Source of the DNA: Dromaius novaehollandiae
Lineage: Eukaryota; Chordata; Aves; Casuariiformes; Dromaiidae
Direction: 5' to 3'
Length of the DNA: 64,000 nucleotides
Assembly: GCF_036370855.1 (NCBI RefSeq)
Contig: NC_088099.1
Coordinates: forward strand, 143,361,017-143,425,016
The position numbers and the translations under genes were made by a program. Below, piece after piece: positions 48,901 to 60,894 of the stretch; within the stretch, counting starts at the first letter, position 1; every line of letters starts with the position of its first letter. The notes beneath the pieces are model-generated. The model was not told the DNA's origin, searched no databases, and saw only the letters and a list, made by a program, of their open reading frames with translations.

Positions 48901-49680
48901 TTAGCGATGTCACTTGATGACAACTGCATCTCAGGTGTCCACCCACACCACTTCCTACTCCTGTGAATCAGCTGTTTGGTTTGACTCTGTGAGGAAATGT
49001 TCAGCCAAAAGCTGCTAGTCCATATCTGACTTATGAATGTAAAATTAAACCATGTAAGTGCTGGAGTGATGCGGACGCTATGCCTGGCGCACTGGGTTCA
49101 GTGGGAGGGACAGCGAGGAAGGAGCCCAGGAGGTGCATGCCCTCAGGGCTGGGTGACGGCCCCACCAATGTGCCCGGCTGGTGGAGGTGTGGGGTCAGTT
49201 TGGCCTGGAGCTGGTGGTACCCATTCTGTGGGCAGAGCGGAGTGGGCAGAGGTGAGCAGCTGGGCACATGACGCACCTACGCACAAGGGGTATAACGTCT
49301 TCAGGCTTTCTGTCGAGGCTGAGACGAGACAGCTGCAGTGCGACTGTTGCCTGTCTCTCTCTCTCTTCTCCACGCACTACCCATCTCCTGCAACTGGCCC
49401 CTGCCCCGAACTGGTCCCTCTGGGAGCTGTTTATACAGCTTGTTTGCAGATGCTCTCTCAGGTTGACTACTTACCCGAGGAAGGTGGTGGTGGCGTTTGC
49501 TTTATCCTTTCCTCCATGCTGTTTCTGTGTATCCTCTCCCCAGCTATAGCCTTCTCTCGCTCCTGCTCATCCCTAGCTTTGCTGTGACCTCTCTGGCCCC
49601 AGGGCAGTCAGTGCTGCTGCAAAGTCCTTTCAACTGGACTCTCTGGGGCTGTTGAAAATTTCCCGTTTACAGGGGTCACT
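46000..49680. other. Non-coding stretch, no gene recognised
   Basis: AT-rich to about 46900, then mixed. ACTCGG and CCGAGT near 47370-47395 form a small hairpin. Overlapping frames of 184 codons (plus, 49033-49587) and 81/76 codons (minus) lie in a GC-richer piece. None resembles a known family. Confidence 0.5.
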
Positions 49681-49688
49681 AAGGAATG

Positions 49689-49710
49689 GCTCCACGGAAG
49701 TCAGTGGAGC
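49689..49710. other. 7-bp inverted repeat, possible remnant of the ancient palindromic family
   Basis: GCTCCAC (49689-49695), the spacer GGAAGTCA, and GTGGAGC (49704-49710) form a perfect inverted repeat. The GAAGTCAGTGGAGC half resembles the TGACTTCAGTGGAGC core of old palindromic amniote repeats. The assignment is tentative because little flanking similarity remains. Confidence 0.35.
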
Positions 49711-49714
49711 ACCT

Positions 49715-50685
49715 TTGCTACATAACTCTTGACAACAAAATCATTGCTGAGCTCCTTGTCTCTTCCCTCCTTTTGATATCAGTTTGCTTTTCTTTGATTT
49801 TCTGCCTCTGTTCAGCTTTAAGCTTACCTTTAAAAATTACTCAGCATTTGGGCCAAGATCTCGGATAGCTCTTTTTGTTTGCAAATCGATTTAGTCATCT
49901 GTCTAGTTCTTAGCATAGGTGCTGCATATTACCTGGCAACATTAAATCGTATGTGGGTTCTCCCAGGAGGATTAGAAAGAGATGAGAAATTCAAGGTATT
50001 TTAGGAATTCTCAGCACAGAAAGCCTGGAGGATCGCCACCTTCATGGCTATCAAGTCCAGCAACTATTCCCTAGTGGCATAGTAACTCATATCAAACAAA
50101 AATCATAATTAAGCTTTCCTTGAGCTCACCTTGTAATGGTATTAGTGCCCTTACTGTGGCAGGCTTCTTTAAGGGAATACATATATTTTTTAAAATCATG
50201 CGTGCCTCATCACCTGGTTCTGTTCTGTGCTATCCCATTACGCGCCTAGAAATCTCTGGGAGAGACTCAATGGCAATCCAGGAGCAAGAGATAAGAAAGT
50301 CATTTCCAGCCCTGATCTAAGGAGAAAAGGGGCCTGACTCCTACCCTGAGGAGCCAGGACCACCTAGCAGACGTGGGAATGTGAGCTGTGCCCACTGTTG
50401 CTGCGAAGAGGATTCGGTGACAGGGGACAGAAGTCCTTTTTTCCATTCTCCCTGTGACCAAAGAGTATAAGGTGCCATGGGAGCTCCAGCTGAATGAGAC
50501 GGAAATGCCACTGCTGAAAATTGCTGCTGTCTTTTTTCCCTTTTGGTTTCCCCCAATTTTTTTCCAGCTCTCCTGAGCAGAGAGCAGCTCTCCTCTGGTT
50601 GTGCTTCCTCCCCTGGAGAGCAGAAGTACCAAACTGGGTACTAATGAGACAGCGCTTACGCTGTGCATTGCTCTAGGCAGATGAT
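49715..50685. other. Non-coding stretch, no gene recognised
   Basis: Nothing recognised. A 122-codon minus frame (50300-50668) looks random. Confidence 0.55.
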
Positions 50686-50689
50686 CTCC

Positions 50690-51020
50690 AAGTGGCTTTC
50701 TGAAGTGCGTTGGGCCTTGTTAAACTTAGTCAGCATCTGTTTATGTGCTAATAATTAGCAGTGAGCTGCTCATTTGTCATTATACTTCCTGTTGCATGTT
50801 TTTGGAGGACTGCAGCAGTGAATCCCCCCGTGTAAAGTTACATGTTCAATTTGTAGCTGCTCTCCTAGCAGAGTGCCTGTTATTGTCCTGGCTCTTGGCA
50901 CAAATAGCGTTTTAATCCCTCGGAACGGTTCAGCAACTCCACCCGGTCTTAGCGAATGAACTTTTATAATCCATAAAGTATTTTATAGGTTTTATAGATT
51001 TCATAGTATTTTAGTTTTAT
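50690..51020. promoter_or_regulatory. Enhancer-like segment with a homeodomain palindrome
   Basis: GCTAAT-A-ATTAGC (50747-50759) is a perfect inverted repeat holding facing TAAT cores, a plausible site for a homeodomain dimer. Around it are CAGCTGC-like and CATTTGTCATTATAC words, and a TTTTATAG-rich run lies at about 50965-51010. The sequence is complex and low in CpG. The regulatory call is inference. Confidence 0.3.
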
Positions 51021-51024
51021 AAAG

Positions 51025-53035
51025 TAAGTCTGGGCAAGAAAAATAGCTCTTTACCACCCCAGGCCAGGTTCCCCTGGTGAGGCCTGTTTCAGGGTTTTCG
51101 GTCTCCACGAGGGAGGTGCTGCCAGCGCAGGTCTTTAGAGCAGAGGAAGGACCAGCTGAGTGCCAGCCTCTGCCTAAATCACTGCAGAGGGGCGAGCAGG
51201 GGAGAGCAGTCCCTTCCTCCAGCACCCTGACAGCTCTCCACTTCTTAAGCCTCGCTCCAAGGTGATCTTCCTGCAGAGACACCAGTGAGAGAGAGGCTTA
51301 TTTAGCTTCCTGTGAGTTACAGCAAAGACTTAAGAGATTTTAAAATGATCCTTGAAACTGACTGGCTGCTTCCTCCAAGCAGGAAATAAATTTTCTTAAT
51401 CATTATTAACATTTTTTTGCTTGGCATATAAAGTCAAGCTGCAGATTCAAAGCTGTGTGTATACTCTGGACCTAGACCTGACCCATACAGCTCTGTTATG
51501 ATTTTTGTCTTTTAAAATTTTATTACTGCATAATTAGCATACTAACAGTATCAACACTAGATTCTTCATTAAGACAGAGCATTACTGTTCTAAGTAAATG
51601 ATTGTGTCAAGCAGAAAGTTACTCACTGAACATTAAACTGTCCTAGAGTACAGAATGAGGGATGTGTGGGGGTTTTTTAACTCTTTTTTCTATTAATTAA
51701 ATCAACACTCCCAGCCAAATTTTGAAATACTCACTTGATTATTACCCTACCTTCAATCAATCAAACAAACTTGTTTTGACTACCAGAGTTTGCTCTGAGT
51801 AATGTCATGGGGAGCGCTGCTGTATGTGTTTTCAGATATGTACAAAAACACACTGCCTGGAACAGGGGCAAAGTAAGAAAACCAGCTTCCTTATAAAATA
51901 CACATCATACAATTACAGGGTGCTTTTAAGTATCACATAAGCAGATGGCCACTTAGGTACGACTTTGAGCCCTGGGCAGGTCAGCCAGCTCTGGGTGGGA
52001 GTGCTGGTTGCAGCACCAGTGGAGCACTGGGGCAGGCACCCTGGGCTGTGTGCCACCCCACGGGACGGTCGGTCACTCAGGCTGTCTCCTCCTGGCACTG
52101 GGCAGGTTCCCAAAGATTCGCCTGGGAAGGGGCTGAATGCAGAATAAGTTTTTTTGTTTCTTTTTTTAACATGTGGGGCTGTGTCAAGGTAGACACAGTC
52201 TGGGGGATGAATTTGATGGTCTCTAACCATGGTGCTCATGTTAGGTGTTGTGTCCTTGTTCATAAGTACCCTGGAAAAGAAAGAGTCTCTGAAGAAAAAT
52301 CTCCCAAGACTTGAGGCGTGCGTTGCTCCGAGCCGCTCTCCTCTTGCGGGGGAAGCCTGCGGTGACTAAGCTCCTACCTTGGGCGCCTTCCACTCCATGT
52401 AGGAGGGGGACCCACGCCTTGGTGCACTCGCAGGCACATCTGGCCACCCAACTTTTGCAGCCAGCTAACTTTTATTTTAATTGTGTGAATTCCTGGTTCC
52501 AGGATCGTTCAACACAAGATGTTGCTTAAGCGACAAAGTGAAGAAGGCGGTGTGTAAGAACTAACAGCACGTTGGCTGGCAGTCCCGAGGACGGCTCACC
52601 TCAGTGCGCTCTGTATGTTGAAGATGCCTGTTTGCTGGCAAAGGAAAAGTGCCCAATGTGCCTGAAAGCAACCAGATTGCTCACCCCCGTCTTAGCTTGA
52701 TCTGGTTCAAATAAATCCTCTGCCAGGGATTGTCTTCACTGCTAACTTTAAATAGCAACATCTTCCTTAACCTAAGCCTTCTCTTGATCCTCATCGTTGC
52801 TCTCTCTGGCAAGCCTTTTCTGTTTTCTCTGTTTCAAATTGACAATCTGTACCTGCACTGGAGCTAATGTTATAGATTCAGAAAGATGGTTTAAAACTGT
52901 GCAGTTTATAGGAGCAGGTGATTTATCATAGGAAAATTTCTCCAGCAGTTCTCACTGCAAACCAAGCATCACTGCAGCATTTTTTCTTTTTTTCTTTCTC
53001 TTCATTCATGTTATGGGCACAGGCAAATAATGTAG
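51025..53035. other. Non-coding stretch, no gene recognised
   Basis: No frame over 116 codons. GC-rich spots at 51060-51260 and 51960-52140 explain the frames that exist. No repeat recognised. Confidence 0.55.
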
Positions 53036-53040
53036 GTGGG

Positions 53041-53070
53041 GAAAAAGTCTCTGTTGAAAAAGTCTCTGCA
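53041..53070. repeat. Tandem 15-bp duplication
   Basis: GAAAAAGTCTCTGTT (53041-53055) is followed by GAAAAAGTCTCTGCA (53056-53070), differing in the last two bases. Confidence 0.85.
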
Positions 53071-53074
53071 TTAA

Positions 53075-56000
53075 CAGTGCTAATACAGGGCCAGCCTGTC
53101 TTAGAAGAGGCTTCAGGAGGACAAATTTACCTGTGTCGGTGGCCGAATTATGCTGTTGGTATAGCCACTTCACCAGAGGTGCTCTCAGATCTGTTACCTG
53201 CAGTCAGCTTCTTCAGGGGTCTGTAACCCCCCAGGAGAAAATGTCCCCTGAAAAGAGCACATAAGGAAAGGGTAATGCACGAGGCTCTGTAGAAGCCTCC
53301 ACACCAACCTGTGGGCTACAGGGGGGTCATCTTGATCACACCAGAGTTCACAGCTTTTTGTCCTCACCTCAGAAAGGGGGAAAAAGAGGCACTGGTTTGC
53401 CTTGGCCACTTGGGGAGGTTGGTGCAGGGGCAAGATTTCTTTTGCCAGTGCTCCTCTCAAAGTGAGGGGAAGGATGCTTCACCATGTGACAGCAGCCTGG
53501 AGATGGCTCAGCTGCACCAGGGCATGTTAACGTGTGTTGATGAGAACAGCTGCCATCCACAAAGCAGTGTCTCAGCAGCAGCAGGGCTTCGGGACGTCTG
53601 CTTTCTCGGACAGGGAGCACAGGGACGCCGAGCGGAGGGGCTGGTGCTGGGCAGTGTTGGGAGGAGGCTGTGCTCCTTACCCCAGAACCAGGGTGTTCCC
53701 TTCAGGATGTTGAGATTTGTGCTTGTCTTCCTTTTCTTGAATATACTGATAACATTATACTAGCGAGGGGGAGAGAGATATGACCTTTCCCTTGGACATT
53801 CCTGAGCACATTAAATTCTTCCTGGAGGAACTGGCAACTTTCACTTGTTTAAGTCTCTATAATTTTCTATTAAATACACTGCAGAGCAGATTCAGGTCTA
53901 TTTGTTGGTTCCTTTTTGGGGCCTACAAGACTGATAGTCGCTTCGTTCAAATCTCCGGTCTCTCTGTTGCTGGAACAGCACATAAGAAGGTGCCGCTGTT
54001 CTCTGCAAGGGAAGCCGGACTTGGGAGCCATGCTCAGAGCTGTCCTGATGGGACCATGGTGGAGCTCCCTCTTATGGATGGTTACAGAAGGCTGAATTAG
54101 GTTGAGATCCTTGGATCCCACACATCCACCTTTATTTACATAGTGCTTGCTTTGGATGGGGTTAGAAAACCTTTTCAGACTGACGTTATATCAAGGATGC
54201 TTTTGCAGAAAGTTTTGGCACGCACCGATGGGACTGGAACACCATTAGTGTCATGACCTAGGCTCTAATTCATGTAGAAATCACAGCTGCCCAAAGGACA
54301 TCGCAATTTAGAGATCAAAGGTTGTGCCAAATGAACTAGACAAAGACCAGAAATACACCCGACGGTCTACTGGTGCAAGGTGACAGGTTATGGGTGGGAT
54401 CATCCAAAGCTCTGTCTGAGATGAACAAAACATTTCCCCTCTATCCCAGCTCATTTTCCCATCCTCCCCAGTGCATCCTATCAACATCCCCTTTCTCCAT
54501 CCATTGTAGCAAGGAACCACCAACCCAGTAAGAAATCCATGCTGCAAAAAGCCTGTATAACTATGAGGTGCCAGGAAGGATGGGGTGGTGCTGACCTTGA
54601 ACTTGGGATGGAGACTCCCTTGTTTTTGTTGGGAACTGCCCCAGATACTCAGTGATCTCAGCAGCCTTAACTGTAGGACCTGATGCAAAGGTGAAAGTCC
54701 TTCTGCTGGCACCCAATGCTGTCATGTTCTGCTTCCAGGCTATGTAGATATTTTATCCAAGGATTAGTTAATGAAAATATGTAAAGCTACCCTTGAAGAT
54801 GATGCAGGAACTCAGGACTCCTTTAGCCTCCACTTATCCCTCCAGGCTGATTCTCCAGGTATTGATGGCCAGGGGGTAAGGTGGACTGGTTGTATTTTAA
54901 GGTGCTTCCCACTTTCCCACTAAGGTGTCTGGCAGGTAAGGGGTGATTTTTATCTCCTACCAGGCAGGTGCTATTATAAAAATCCCGTCATTTTAGATCT
55001 TGCTGTCAGACATACCTGTACTGACTTCAGAGTTTCCTTCCGTTGAATAACATCTGCATCTGTTGCCCTACTCTGGAAAGAAAAATGACCTGCCTCTAAA
55101 TGGATGTGGTGAGGGAACTCATCTCAGTCTCAGGTGAAACGCTCATTCCCAAGTTGGAGGAGTCTGGTTAGCCTCGTGCTCCCTGCAGGCTGCAGGGAAA
55201 TGGCTGTGCCCTTGCAATGGAGCTGCCGGTTTTAGCATGAAGACAGAGTGACCAACCTTTCCAGAACCTTATTTTGAATGTGATCTTCCCCGTGGGCAGG
55301 CTCAACACTGCCCCAGTGTTTTGTAAAACCACAGCCATTCTAGGTGTTCAGAGCAGAGATGGTGACAGCCCTGTCTTGCCCACTGGGACTCTGGGGAAGG
55401 AGACAGACAGTGCTCATGATTGCATACACCAACCCCACAGCCAGGCACCCCCTCCCACACCCTCAGGCAGAAGTGCTGAGCTGTGAACTGCACCTACCAT
55501 CTCCACACAACTTCTGAGAAGGGTCCTGAAACTGCCCCAGGACCAAAAGCTTGGATGACCTCCAATTAAGAAGCAAGGGTTTGCCTGGGCTTCCAGACAG
55601 GCCAGGGTTTGATGTTTTGCTGTAGCCTCTGAGGCAGCAAGCAGCAGGCAGCACCTCATTGCACGCCAAATCCTGCACCCACTGCAGAGCGCAGCTTTCA
55701 TCCAATGTCTTTCCATGATGAACATCTCAGGCTCTGTCTGGCATTTATGGATCTCCCTTCGCCTTCCAAGTTTCAGAGTTGGGAGTCCAGCACTTTGGCA
55801 GTAAATAGTCAATCTAAATTCTGTGCATATATAGGGTTGCACTGGGCTTGTGGATGTTCATGCACAAGAAAGCATGAACCCTGCTGCTCCCTTGACTGCA
55901 AAGGAGCAGCCAGATTTCCATGCAACAATGACAGTTTACATCCACTTAGAGATCTAAGCTGTGGTGTTTGTATCTCTGCTAAACTGCCAAATAACCTTTC

Positions 56001-57390
56001 AGCATACTGATTTGGGAGTACAAATCCACCTGCTGAAACTGGTAAGTGCAGTAGGATTGGAATAATTTAATTCTTCTATTTTTGAAGTGAAACAAACTAA
56101 CAAAAAGCCGATTCATCTGTTTATTAAAACCTTTTCTCCTTTTTTGTAATCCATATGCATCAGATCTCTTTTATACAACACAAGGCTCTAAATTAGGTGA
56201 GTAGAAAATGTAATTTTGAGAATCTATAAATGTTCTAAATGTGAAATATTCAATAACATCAATTCTGGCTTAATAGGAAACAGAAAAATTACTTCTATGA
56301 CTGTTAGGGATGATGTTTACTATTCTAGAGCAAACACAATTTCATCTTCCATTACTGTTCACTAAATATATTGGTAAAATTAGTGCTTTCTGACAATGGA
56401 GCAAATATATTCCCTAGCCCTCTACAGTGCTCAGATACCCATTTAAAAATAACTTTTTAGGCCAGGCATGATCTGATCCTTTCCATTATTCTTGAAATAC
56501 ATACAACCCTGGCACTGCTCAGTAGGCTAACTTGATCTTGAACAAATGTTTCACAGTTTTTTGCTAGTTATTAAAAGCTCAGTTTCCAGACTGAGGAGAG
56601 CGTTTCACTTCTAAAGCATAGCAAATCAGCTAGGAGAGCATGAAAGCACAGGCAACATTATTCTGCGCCATCTCCTCTCTGCAGGGTAATTTACTTTCAA
56701 ACAAGCTCACGCACAGATATGTTTATGGACTCCCAGTCATAGCCCCGCGGCAGACTTTAGGAGTCTTCTTCCATCCAAGCCTCAGCCAAAAAGTTAATCT
56801 CATCCCAAGAGGAGATTTAAAATCTCTAAATGCTTCCATGGTGGCCCTTTGCATGGTTGGGAGGGCAGGGCGCATTGCCGTGTCGGCAGGAGCAGGCTCT
56901 CCCCACCACCGTGCTGAGCCTTGGTGGAGATGCACGGAGCGGGCAGGGGCGAGAGCCCTTTTCGTTCGGGTTAGCAGTGAGAAGTCATGAGGATTTTGCA
57001 TAGCAACGTAGTTGCAGTAACGTGGATTTCTGACTTTTCCTGGTGGTGTGGGGCCTTGGCTCTCGGGCGTCGTGCTGTGCCACCCCACATGCAAAATGCA
57101 GCAAACCAGAAGCAAGCTGCAACCTTGAGCTGGCTGAGAGGGTCGAGCCAGCTTAACCTATTCCCCAGCATCGTTACTATTGTAGAGTTTTGCAAGCAAA
57201 AATCAGGCTCAGTTCCCCAATCCAGTTCAAAGCTGCATTTTTCTCCTCTCTCTTATGCCCAACCATGGCTTGAGAACCAAAGACAGACTGCAGACTTCTG
57301 AGCAGAGCATGAGCTACCACTACTGGCACCGCAGTGAGGAACCAAAAGATGGGCTAGAGAAGAGACCTTTCGTTCCCTTCTCACCTTAAA
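53075..57390. other. Non-coding stretch, no gene recognised
   Basis: Frames of 130-150 codons occur at 53311-53763 (plus), 54308-54712 (minus), 55414-55842 (minus) and 56723-57115 (minus), each overlapped by frames in other registers. None is recognisable. AT-rich DNA at about 56040-56460 holds no long frame. No transposon is identified. Confidence 0.5.
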
Positions 57391-57394
57391 GTGG

Positions 57395-57985
57395 ACTCCA
57401 CAATTTAGTTTGATTCCTGTTAAAGTTATTCACACATTCAAGGAAGACCTTAACAAAGTAGACAGGGCCGCCAAATGGTACGTGTGTAATTAAAGAGCTG
57501 CACAGTGCAGCTTGCAGTATCTGCCTGCGGCAGCTTGCCCATGGGACACACATCATTTGCGGTGCAGGCAGGAGGGTGAATGACATTTCATTGTAAAGTT
57601 TATTGTGAAGGGATCACTAAGTGGAGGTAATTAATGGCTGGAGAATGACATTTAAGCATGTGTTTGACACTTTCTCCTAGAATTAGGACAAAATTATGCT
57701 ACTTTGCATTCTGATTAATTCCTTTAGTCTGCAACTGACTTCAGATTTGCATAAGCGTCATAGTTCATGAAAATATGGTGCTCTGCTATCAAAAAAATGA
57801 AAACAAGGATATTTTTCAGCTCTTATTTCACGTTCAGTATTTCAGCTATTTCCATAGCACATTTGTCATTGTTCAAGAACATACGATGTGCTACCAGATC
57901 TATAATTAATGCCATCTCAATGGCATGGCATCAGCACCACAATGATGTTTCATTTATGTGAATTTTAGCATTTCTGATAAAAAAA
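57395..57985. promoter_or_regulatory. Strong candidate conserved enhancer block
   Basis: About 590 bp of complex sequence is dense in developmental-factor-like words. These include GTGTAATTAAAGAG near 57485, GTAATTAATGG near 57627 and CTGATTAATTCC near 57711. An octamer-type ATTTGCATAA lies near 57746, a TATAATTAATGCC near 57900, and TTATTGTGAAGG (SOX-like) near 57600. Low simple-repeat content and steady motif density over several hundred bases are typical of a conserved non-coding element. I cannot test conservation here. Confidence 0.4.
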
Positions 57986-57989
57986 GGAA

Positions 57990-59735
57990 AATCCTGAGCC
58001 TTCTGTGTATTTTGTTTTTACTTTGCATGTTGCTCTCTGCCCTGAGGACCTTGTGGTTCAGCATGTGAAACTATGTTTGTACTTCAGTTTCAGCCTTGGA
58101 TGAGGCCAAAATAGAGATCATTAGGGTCAAGGTAAGGAAGCCCCAGGGTGGTGAATTTGGGTTGGTCAGAGTTGCTCTATTTTCAGCACAAACAACCTGA
58201 TCTGATGTGGACAGCTTGTCATCAATGGAGAGTGAAAGGCTGGGAGAAGGGAAACCAGTGCTTTCTGCCTTTGGTTATATATGGGTATGAGAATGGTAAA
58301 GGAAGGGAAATACTAGTCATTGTCCTCACCATTGTACCTTTCCAGCCTAAGAAGCAGAAGATGCATATTGATTACAAATACAACTCAAAATTGCAGGTGC
58401 TCTTGGATGCAAGAGAAACATCTGCCATTGCTATAGGAAAGCATGCAGGAGGCACTGTGTAATGGTACCAGATAATTTGCTGTCTGCATACCTACAGCTG
58501 ACATGACCAAAGGAGCGGGCAGGCGGGCTACTTGGTTTGTTTTTCTTTTCAAAACCATTCTTTGTGCTCACAGTCCTGCCTCCACCGGGCTGGGAAGTCA
58601 CTGCTGCACAAGAAAGCCTCGAGCCTTTGGGGAAGAGACTAGCCAGCCGCAGGAACTCGTGAATAGGGGCTTGTCTGCATGCAAGAAACCCCCATCAGCT
58701 TAAATCACATTGTTCATAATTTCAGTCTGTAAAGGCATATTTTTAAAGATGCTGACACTTATCTACACCAGGCGCTGACTTGGTTTTAAGCCACAGCTAA
58801 AAATATGTTTTTTAGCCTCTCCACAGCTGTGTGGGTGAGGAGCACCCAGAGGTAAGGGGAAACGTCTCGCACAGGTGTGCGCCTGCACTGTCACAGGGCG
58901 GGCGCTGGGTGGACATGGCGAGGCTCCGAGCCGGACTGAAGAAGATCACTCTGTCAGAAATACTGGTAGCACAGCCCCTTCAGATCACCGGTAAGGTGGG
59001 CAGAGGGATGGCTTGTGAGCCAGCAGGGATGGTGTCTGGAGCAGTCACTGAGCCCAAAGGCATTTCTCAGCACCTGCTCTGCCATTCAGAAAAACCTTGC
59101 AATCTAAGCCAGCAAGCACATGGGTTGATCTGGATTGAGAAGGGTTTTATCCAACACTGCTGTTTCTCAGACCCTGCATTAACAACCTTCTCACGTGACT
59201 GCAGCAGTAGTTTGCTTGGTGCAAATCAGTGCATTTCTGTGTGGTACCAGTGCGGCTTTACGTGGAGGCAGAAGGCCGCGTTTGCTATGCAGCCAGGGAA
59301 GCAGAAAGGCAGCGTGAGCGCCTCTCATTCATTTTAATAGAGTGCTCACTCACACACCCATCCCTGACACATTAAGCGCTCACAGTTTTAACACTGTTTA
59401 TCCAAAACAGAAGTTTGCAGCTCCAATAATAGAAACATCATAACGTTGCAATACAAGGGCTCCTAGTTCAAGCTCACAGTCTCTGTAAACTCTTGTGGGA
59501 TGTTCTGGAGTACATGAATCTGCCAGTCACTGCCTGTCAGCTAAACAAAGTCGAAACAAGAACACAGGCGAATTCATCAGGGAAAAAGAAGACCAGCTTC
59601 CTGTCCTCTAATTCAAAGTTGTCCAGCTCCCCGGTTAGGACAAGAGACCTCTTTTCTTTATTCCAGCTCCCAGTTTATGAAGACCTTCCCTGTGACACAC
59701 ACACTATTCTTTGTTCTTTTATTACCCGCCAATAA
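57990..59735. other. Non-coding stretch with a 168-codon frame
   Basis: A plus frame of 168 codons (58831-59337) and one of 104 codons (58148-58462) are present. The translations have mixed, protein-like composition but no domain I recognise. GGTAAGGT at 58990 is a donor-like string inside the first. Without homology I do not call a gene. Confidence 0.45.
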
Positions 59736-59739
59736 ATCC

Positions 59740-59870
59740 CCAAATGGAGCTTCTTCTCTTCTTCATTTATGAAGTGTAATTAAAGGGCCTTCATTTAAAG
59801 TCACATTTCCATATGAAACTTTTGTGCTTGTAATAAATAACACCTCCACCCAAGCTTGATGCTAAGCCTT
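59740..59870. promoter_or_regulatory. Enhancer-like AT-rich segment
   Basis: Within 130 bp lie CATTTATGAAGTGTAATTAA, AGGGCCTTCATTTAAAG, CATTTCCATATGAAAC and TTGTAATAAATAAC. The CATTTCCATATG words resemble SRF- or E-box-type sites. The sequence is complex and non-repetitive. The regulatory call is inference. Confidence 0.28.
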
Positions 59871-59874
59871 TATC

Positions 59875-60698
59875 TGCACGGGAGGAAACATTGCACATTT
59901 TTCTACAGGAGAGTAGATGCTTCCCTGCAAACAGTGACGGGAGCTCGAGAACGGCCCCTCTGACTGTTCAGGCTGCTGCTTGTCTGTGGCTTATGAAGGC
60001 TGATTTTGCGCTTTGGGGTGCTGTAGCTGACATTTCGGCAGCAGTTTTAATCCCATTGCTCCAGGGGTAGCACAGTCCCCCTGCGGCAGTGTGCTGGCTG
60101 CCGCAGTTGCTCGTACATGCTGGCTCTCAGGGGAGACAAGGAGGCATCTCCTGGTTTTCCCACATGTCACGGGCTGGGATAGGTGCTCTGACTTCCACCA
60201 CCGGTGACAGTGATAAACCTTCTTGTTTTCCCAGGCAAATAGATGAAAAGAGCTATGGATAAAGAAAGTATTAGCAATAATTTCCTTTGTTTTGACTAGT
60301 TTTCCAACCTGTCTCCTTTAAAGCAGGAAGGCAGTTCTTTCCAATTTAAGTATTTATAACCAGTTTAATTAATTTTGTCATCGGTAAAAGCAACACTTCC
60401 TTGCCATACAGGTTGCCTTGCATAAGTGCAAGGGAGAACCAGAGCCACAACTCCTATATGCCATTTTCCCGTGGTCACCTGTGGGTGACCAATGCAGGAC
60501 CCAGCGGATCTCAACTTTGGCACTGAAGAAGAACTTACAAACAACAAGCAAGGGAACTAGCTGCTCTGCAGATCAGACGGAGTAGTCTGGAAACACGAGG
60601 GACACTTTGGCCAGCAGTCCCCTCAGGGCGAAGAATTAGAGAGCTGTAGGGCAGCCCCATTTGCACCAGCAGCAACGCAGGCGTCCCTGCTGTGAAGT
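59875..60698. other. Non-coding stretch, no gene recognised
   Basis: No gene or repeat recognised; frames do not exceed 74 codons. Confidence 0.55.
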
Positions 60699-60701
60699 GA
60701 A

Positions 60702-60891
60702 TTTGAAGTGGTTTTACAGGAGGATCTGCTATGATACACCTTAGCAAAAAGAGTGACAACTCCTTGCGTTTGTGTGGTGGGCAAAACCAGACTCCTTTTG
60801 TTGTTGTTATTCTTTTCCTTGGTTTGTATTCATTTATTTTTTGTTAAGAGCATAAGGTTTCTTTTTTCCCCGTGCATAGAGGAAGACAAAC
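60702..60891 (+). repeat. 190-bp direct duplication, copy 1
   Basis: This 190-bp segment recurs at 63462-63651 in the same orientation. By hand alignment there are about 10 substitutions, nine of them transitions, and three small indels of 1, 3 and 2 bases, so identity is near 95%. It contains GGAGGATCTGC, a GTT-repeat (TTTTGTTGTTGTTATTCTT) and TTTGTTAAGAGCATAAGG, and ends at GAGGAAGACAAAC. Both flanks diverge abruptly. A plus frame reads through part of it with a Leu-rich run encoded by the GTT repeat. I do not recognise a transposon family. It may be a local duplication, two insertions of one element, or a duplicated regulatory unit. Confidence 0.9.
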
Positions 60892-60894
60892 AAT

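Noticed and set aside
58831..59337. 168-codon plus-strand frame as a gene
   Set aside because: No recognisable motif, and there is no evidence for splice partners apart from a chance-level donor string.
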